Below are positions 25,508-29,437 of a DNA stretch of 29,437 bases, in pieces. The notes under the pieces were generated by a model. The model saw only the letters and a program-made list of their open reading frames with translations. It made no database searches and was not told where the DNA came from. Made by a program: the position numbers and the translations under genes. Position 1 is the first letter of the stretch. Each line of letters begins with the position of its first letter. Origin of the DNA: JBGTLW01 sp041743835 (GTDB taxonomy: Bacteria > Planctomycetota > Phycisphaerae > Phycisphaerales > Phycisphaeraceae); NCBI GenBank assembly GCA_041743835.1, contig JBGTLW010000325.1, positions 1-29,437 of the forward strand. The letters run 5' to 3'.

Positions 25508-28477
25508 CTGAAGTACATCCCCACCATCCTCCTTGGCACGATACTGGTCGCGGTCATCACGCCGTTGTCCCAGTTCCTGACGTTCCGTGCCGTCAACGCG
25601 GACATGGAGACGGCCGTGCCCATGGCCTGGGCGGTGGGGCTCATCATCAGCATCGTGCTGGTGCTCGCGCCGCTCCGCCTGTTGGCCAAGAGCCGCAAGC
25701 TATCCCGCCCGCACCTGGTGATCCTCTACACCATGCTCACCGTGGCGATCCCGGTGATGAACCTGGGGCTGGTCCGGCAGGTGTTCATGGCGATGTACGC
25801 GGTGCCCTCGGTCTTCCTGATCGATGGCAACAACACCTACCGCACCGTGTACAGCGGGTCGGACCCGATGTGGTTCCCCGTGACCCCGACGCGGGAGGGC
25901 CTTGCGTGGAACCAGGGCCGACGCCTCATCGAACTGCTCGACGACAAGCCCGCCTTCGACGCCCGTGTCGCGGCTCAGCAGACCGTGATCCGCACAGTCG
26001 CCCGGCTGGTCGAGGCCAGGGCCGAGGCGGAAGATCAGGCCACCGTCGCGGTGGACCCGGACACACTTGCTGCCGTCACCGCCGCGATTGGCAAGCTCGG
26101 CCCGGCACAACTCCAGGCCCTTGGCAAGGCGCTGGATGAGTTGCCCGGCGCCAGGCCGATCATCACAGCCTACGACCTGCCCGAACTCATCGCGCAACGA
26201 GCCGCGGCAGCCGAAGTCGCGGATCGTGAGGCTGCGGCCGCGCTGCGCGAGGCGCTGCCGCGGGTCAGCGAACTAGCGGTCAGCCTCCTTGCGGTGAGCG
26301 ATGACCCCGCGGCTACGGGCTTCATCACCGACAGCAAGGACCAACGCCTCAGCAAGTCCGCGAGGACGTGGATCGACGATGACTACCACGGCCTGCCCGA
26401 CGCGTGGCGCGAGCGCATCGCGGAGGAGCTTGCGTGGCTTTTGACCGCTGGCGGGGACGGGCTTCCACGTTGGCGGACGCTGCGCGCGCAGGTGATGGCA
26501 CTATCTCCTGCCACACGCGCGGAGGTGGCGCGTGAGCTGGTTGAGCATCGCCGGGTTGAGGTGGACGCGATGGATGAGGAGACGTTCACCCGCGCGCGGG
26601 TGAGCTTCCTGTACCGGCTGGCGCGGGCCGAGCGGCAGCAATTGCTGCGTCAGGGCCGAGCGCCCGGCGAGCCGGACCAGAACCTCGACGCCTTCATCAA
26701 CAGCATCGGCTACACGCCCGCCATCCGCAGCGAGCTCAACGAAAAGTCCATCACCGACCAGATCCGCGCCGCGAACGGTCAGATCCCCTGGGACCTGTGG
26801 CGGACACCCATGATCCTATGGGGCTCGATGTTCCTGCTGATCTTCTTCATGCTCATGGCCCTGGCGGAGCTGCTGCGGCGAAAGTGGGTCGAGCGCGAGA
26901 ACCTGGCGTTCCCGCTGGTCGAGGTCGCGGACTACATCCTCCGGCACGACGCGGTGCTCGAGACGGCGGAAGACCCCGCCAACCCGCCCGCACGCAAGGC
27001 ACCGGTCAACCTGCTTTTCATGGCCGGCTTTTTGCTGGGCTTTTTGTACCTGTCCATCGACGCGATGTTCCACTACGGCTACATCGCGGCAGACCCCGCT
27101 TCAACGTTCGACGCCTCGGGCAACCTGCTGACGGTCGGCACGCTCAAGGACATGAACAAGGTGTTCTTCGTCCTCTCGCCGATCGTGCTGGGCATCGGGT
27201 TCCTGATGAGCCTGAACCTGAGCTTCTCGGTGTGGTCGCTTTTCTTGCTTTTCACGATCGTCGCCGCGGTGGTGCAGCAGCAGGCCGGGGGGAGCATCAC
27301 CGATAGCCTCTACACCGGCTGGGCTGGTGGACGGAATTACCCGTTCCCGATGGAGCAGCTCATCGGCGCGACGCTGTGCTTCGCGGGCATCCTGCTATGG
27401 AAAATCGTTCGATCGCCCGGCAAAGTCCCGGGCGGCGGGGCGGGGCAGGGCGGAGCGGTAAAGGATGCCTTTGTCACTACGCCGCTGATGCTGCTTGGCC
27501 TGACGCTGGTGCCGCTGCTGATAGCGGTGCTGCTCTACCACGCGGGCGTCGCCAGTGTCGGGTTGATCGCGGTTGCGGCTGTGATCGCCATCGCTCAGGC
27601 CATCGCCGCGGCCCGCGTCCGCGCCGAGTCCGGGCTGCACACGCACTGGGTGTCTTACGAGTTTGCCAAGCTGCCGGTGGTGCTGGGCATCACCGCGCTG
27701 ACCGGCGCTTCGGCATTCGGCATGTACGCCATCGTCGCGTTCATCCCCATGACGCTCATCTGGCGGCTGCTGCCCCAGCACCTGGAAAACATCGAGCTCG
27801 CCCGACGCAACAAGCTGGCGTACCCCGTCATCGCGTTGGGCTCGGTTGCGGCCTTTGTGGTGGCGGTGGTGGTGGGCGGGTTGTTCTTCATCCACTTCGC
27901 GTACCTCTGGGGCGGCGGGTTCTTCGGCGAGGGGTCCAAAGCCACGCCCACCAGCTTCAACATCGCACGCTACGCCCTGTGGACCAGCCACTTCCGCGGC
28001 GAGCAATCGCTGGGGCAACTGGACCAGACGCACTGGGTCCGTGTGTACGCGATGGTCGTGGGCTTCGCGGTGTTCGGCGGGCTGTCGCTGTTGCGCGGCC
28101 GAATCCTCCGCTTCCCCCTCCACCCGATGGGCTACCTGATCCTGCTGCTGAGCATCTTCTACACGTGGGTCTCGCCCTACCCGCGCGGCGAGGGTGGGCC
28201 ACGGTCAAGCCAGGAATCGTCGTGGCTCTGGGGCAGCATCTTCGTGGCGTGGCTCATCAAGTTCCTGCTCATCAAGTACGGCGGGATGAACCTCTACAAG
28301 AAATCCAAGCCCGCGTTCATCGGCCTGATCGTCGGCGCGGTCGCGTGCATCTTCGTGTGGAACATCGCGGACCTGGCCGTCGCCCTGTTCGCCGACGCCA
28401 TCGACTTCGAAGCACTCCCGATGCTCAAGAACTTCACCGAAGAGGGCCTCGCGCCGTACAGCCCGAGGTTTTACTAA
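25508..28477 (+). CDS. Large polytopic membrane protein, OPT-like (DUF6785 type), probable CTG start
   Basis: From the CTG at 25508 the protein has 989 residues. The only other usual start codon before the conserved part is a TTG at 25565, which would cut the first hydrophobic segment (KYIPTILLGTILVAVITPL) in half; the frame is closed by TGA at 25475, and no ATG or GTG lies between. Three N-terminal helices are followed by a long soluble, probably extracytoplasmic, charged region (about 100-425), then about ten more hydrophobic segments, including ILWGSMFLLIFFMLMALAEL and SLNLSFSVWSLFLLFTIV. The overall plan resembles planctomycete proteins of the DUF6785/oligopeptide-transporter-like group; I am moderately sure of this. 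Substrate is unknown. It is followed 26 bp later by a secreted peptidase-like gene, so uptake of peptides is one possibility. Confidence 0.85.
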   Translation: MKYIPTILLGTILVAVITPLSQFLTFRAVNADMETAVPMAWAVGLIISIVLVLAPLRLLAKSRKLSRPHLVILYTMLTVAIPVMNLGLVRQVFMAMYAVPSVFLIDGNNTYRTVYSGSDPMWFPVTPTREGLAWNQGRRLIELLDDKPAFDARVAAQQTVIRTVARLVEARAEAEDQATVAVDPDTLAAVTAAIGKLGPAQLQALGKALDELPGARPIITAYDLPELIAQRAAAAEVADREAAAALREALPRVSELAVSLLAVSDDPAATGFITDSKDQRLSKSARTWIDDDYHGLPDAWRERIAEELAWLLTAGGDGLPRWRTLRAQVMALSPATRAEVARELVEHRRVEVDAMDEETFTRARVSFLYRLARAERQQLLRQGRAPGEPDQNLDAFINSIGYTPAIRSELNEKSITDQIRAANGQIPWDLWRTPMILWGSMFLLIFFMLMALAELLRRKWVERENLAFPLVEVADYILRHDAVLETAEDPANPPARKAPVNLLFMAGFLLGFLYLSIDAMFHYGYIAADPASTFDASGNLLTVGTLKDMNKVFFVLSPIVLGIGFLMSLNLSFSVWSLFLLFTIVAAVVQQQAGGSITDSLYTGWAGGRNYPFPMEQLIGATLCFAGILLWKIVRSPGKVPGGGAGQGGAVKDAFVTTPLMLLGLTLVPLLIAVLLYHAGVASVGLIAVAAVIAIAQAIAAARVRAESGLHTHWVSYEFAKLPVVLGITALTGASAFGMYAIVAFIPMTLIWRLLPQHLENIELARRNKLAYPVIALGSVAAFVVAVVVGGLFFIHFAYLWGGGFFGEGSKATPTSFNIARYALWTSHFRGEQSLGQLDQTHWVRVYAMVVGFAVFGGLSLLRGRILRFPLHPMGYLILLLSIFYTWVSPYPRGEGGPRSSQESSWLWGSIFVAWLIKFLLIKYGGMNLYKKSKPAFIGLIVGAVACIFVWNIADLAVALFADAIDFEALPMLKNFTEEGLAPYSPRFY

Positions 28478-28503
28478 TTGGCCACAACCTAGACCTTTAC
28501 CCC

Positions 28504-29437
28504 ATGCGTTTACTTGTCTTCATCCTCGCCTGCCTCTTCATCGCTCAGCACGCTGTCGCGCAGCTTGACGCGACCGAGCGGCGGTTCCTGCGCGAGTCCG
28601 CGACGATGTCGCCCGCCGCGCTCGATGCCATGGAGCGTGCGGCCGACCCGGAGGCCCTCCGCCGCGAGATCGCGCACATCCTCGCGCTGGATAACCTCAG
28701 CGTCGGCTCACGGCGGACCGTGGACCCGGTCACCGGTGAATCGGCCATCCATCACTACCTCCGCGAGCGCATCGCGGCGGCCCCCGGCGTCGAGCTGCTG
28801 GGGGTGATGAAGGACATGAGCGCTTTCCCCGTTTCGCTGGACAACCTGCTCATGAAGCCCGAGCAAACCCCAGCCACGCTCACCGCGGCGGGACAGACGG
28901 TAGAGGTGGACCCGCTCTGGCCCAACGGCCCGATGCCGTCGCTCACGCCCGCGGCCGGGCTCACAGGGCGCCTCGTCGATGTCGGGGCAGCGGATTGGGA
29001 AGACCTTGACGGCCTGGACCTGCGCGGCTCGATCTGCCTCATGAACTTCGGGGGCGGACGAAACTGGGAGCGGCTGTTTGAGCTGGGCGCGGTGGCGGTC
29101 GTGGTGTGTGAGGACGGCTTTGTCAGCCGCGACAAGGCAGAGCGGCTGTTCACCACAACGCCCGTCCCCTTCCCGCGCTTTTACGCCAACCGCGCCAAGG
29201 CCGAGCAACTCCGGGCACTGGCCGCGGCAGGCACGGATGCGCACCTGCGTGGCGGTCAGGTGTTCGAGAATCGCCCGCTGCGTTCGGTCTTCGCGTACCT
29301 CCCGCCGACGGAGCCTGTGCGTTACACCGTGCAGCCCGACGACCTGCTGGCGCGCATCGCGTTGCAGTACCAGACGACCGCCGCCGACATCCGCGAGCGC
29401 AACGCCGACGTGCTGCCGCCCGCCGATGAGGCGCTGG
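28504..29437 (+). CDS. Secreted protein with PA-like domain and LysM-like segment (M28-peptidase-like), 3' end cut by window
   Basis: The open frame runs from the ATG at 28504 past the window end (311 visible residues). It begins with a signal peptide (MRLLVFILACLFIAQHAVAQ, cleavage near residue 19). Residues about 55-115 (REIAHILALDNLSVGSRRTV, then HHYLRERIAA) resemble the N-terminal part of secreted M28-type aminopeptidases. Residues about 120-260 look like a protease-associated (PA) domain: GRLVDVGAADWEDLDGLDL, then GSICLMNFGGG and LGAVAVVVCEDG. Residues 273-311 (YTVQPDDLLARIALQYQTTA and onward to RNADVL) match the LysM peptidoglycan/chitin-binding motif. Any catalytic zinc-binding domain would lie beyond the window, so peptidase activity is inferred. 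It follows the OPT-like gene by 26 bp and is probably co-transcribed. A non-enzymatic surface protein is the alternative. Confidence 0.8.
   Translation, partial: MRLLVFILACLFIAQHAVAQLDATERRFLRESATMSPAALDAMERAADPEALRREIAHILALDNLSVGSRRTVDPVTGESAIHHYLRERIAAAPGVELLGVMKDMSAFPVSLDNLLMKPEQTPATLTAAGQTVEVDPLWPNGPMPSLTPAAGLTGRLVDVGAADWEDLDGLDLRGSICLMNFGGGRNWERLFELGAVAVVVCEDGFVSRDKAERLFTTTPVPFPRFYANRAKAEQLRALAAAGTDAHLRGGQVFENRPLRSVFAYLPPTEPVRYTVQPDDLLARIALQYQTTAADIRERNADVLPPADEAL

Overview
This GC-rich window most likely comes from a planctomycete, probably class Phycisphaerae. The signs are a secreted protein with a VPEPG-type C-terminal sorting signal followed by a GFSLIE prepilin-like protein, several secreted PQQ-type beta-propeller proteins with the planctomycete-style N-terminal WGG/WRGP tryptophan motifs, and a small HQDFW membrane protein paired with a Na+/solute symporter. 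The taxonomic call is an inference from gene content and style; no rRNA or tRNA gene was seen.

Positions 1-8173, minus strand: one tightly packed operon-like block. In transcription order it holds an 817-aa secreted propeller/Ig-like/ConA-like protein, a 523-aa secreted propeller, a small two-helix membrane protein, a Na+/solute symporter, a LuxE/PaaK-like adenylating enzyme and a LuxC/aldehyde-dehydrogenase-type reductase that runs off the window. Two ATGA overlaps and a 5-bp gap join the last four. The simplest reading is import of a carboxylic acid followed by ATP-dependent activation and reduction to an aldehyde. The substrate is unknown.

Positions 8174-12845: a 303-bp divergent spacer with a good sigma70-like promoter drives a PEP-CTERM protein and a type II-secretion-like prepilin protein on the plus strand. 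These converge, across a GC-rich hairpin, on two more secreted propeller proteins on the minus strand; one of them carries a charged coiled-coil insert.

Positions 12975-16695: housekeeping-type genes. They are an Uup-type ABC-F ATPase (minus), a short Cys-rich ORF that overlaps the start of a XerD-type tyrosine recombinase (plus), and a small membrane protein (plus).

Positions 16714-24460: a compact divergent pair of units that looks like a polysaccharide-degradation locus without SusC/SusD. The minus-strand unit encodes a lipoprotein with alpha/alpha-toroid (lyase-like) features, a secreted beta-helix-like protein and a secreted propeller-like protein broken by a one-base frameshift in a G run. 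The plus-strand gene is a secreted clan GH-A-like glycoside hydrolase. A long imperfect palindrome follows the hydrolase gene.

Positions 24710-29437, plus strand: a LolD/MacB-type ABC ATPase without a visible permease, a roughly 989-aa polytopic OPT-like (DUF6785-type) membrane protein whose best start is a CTG codon, and the beginning of a secreted protein with a PA-like domain and a LysM-like segment.
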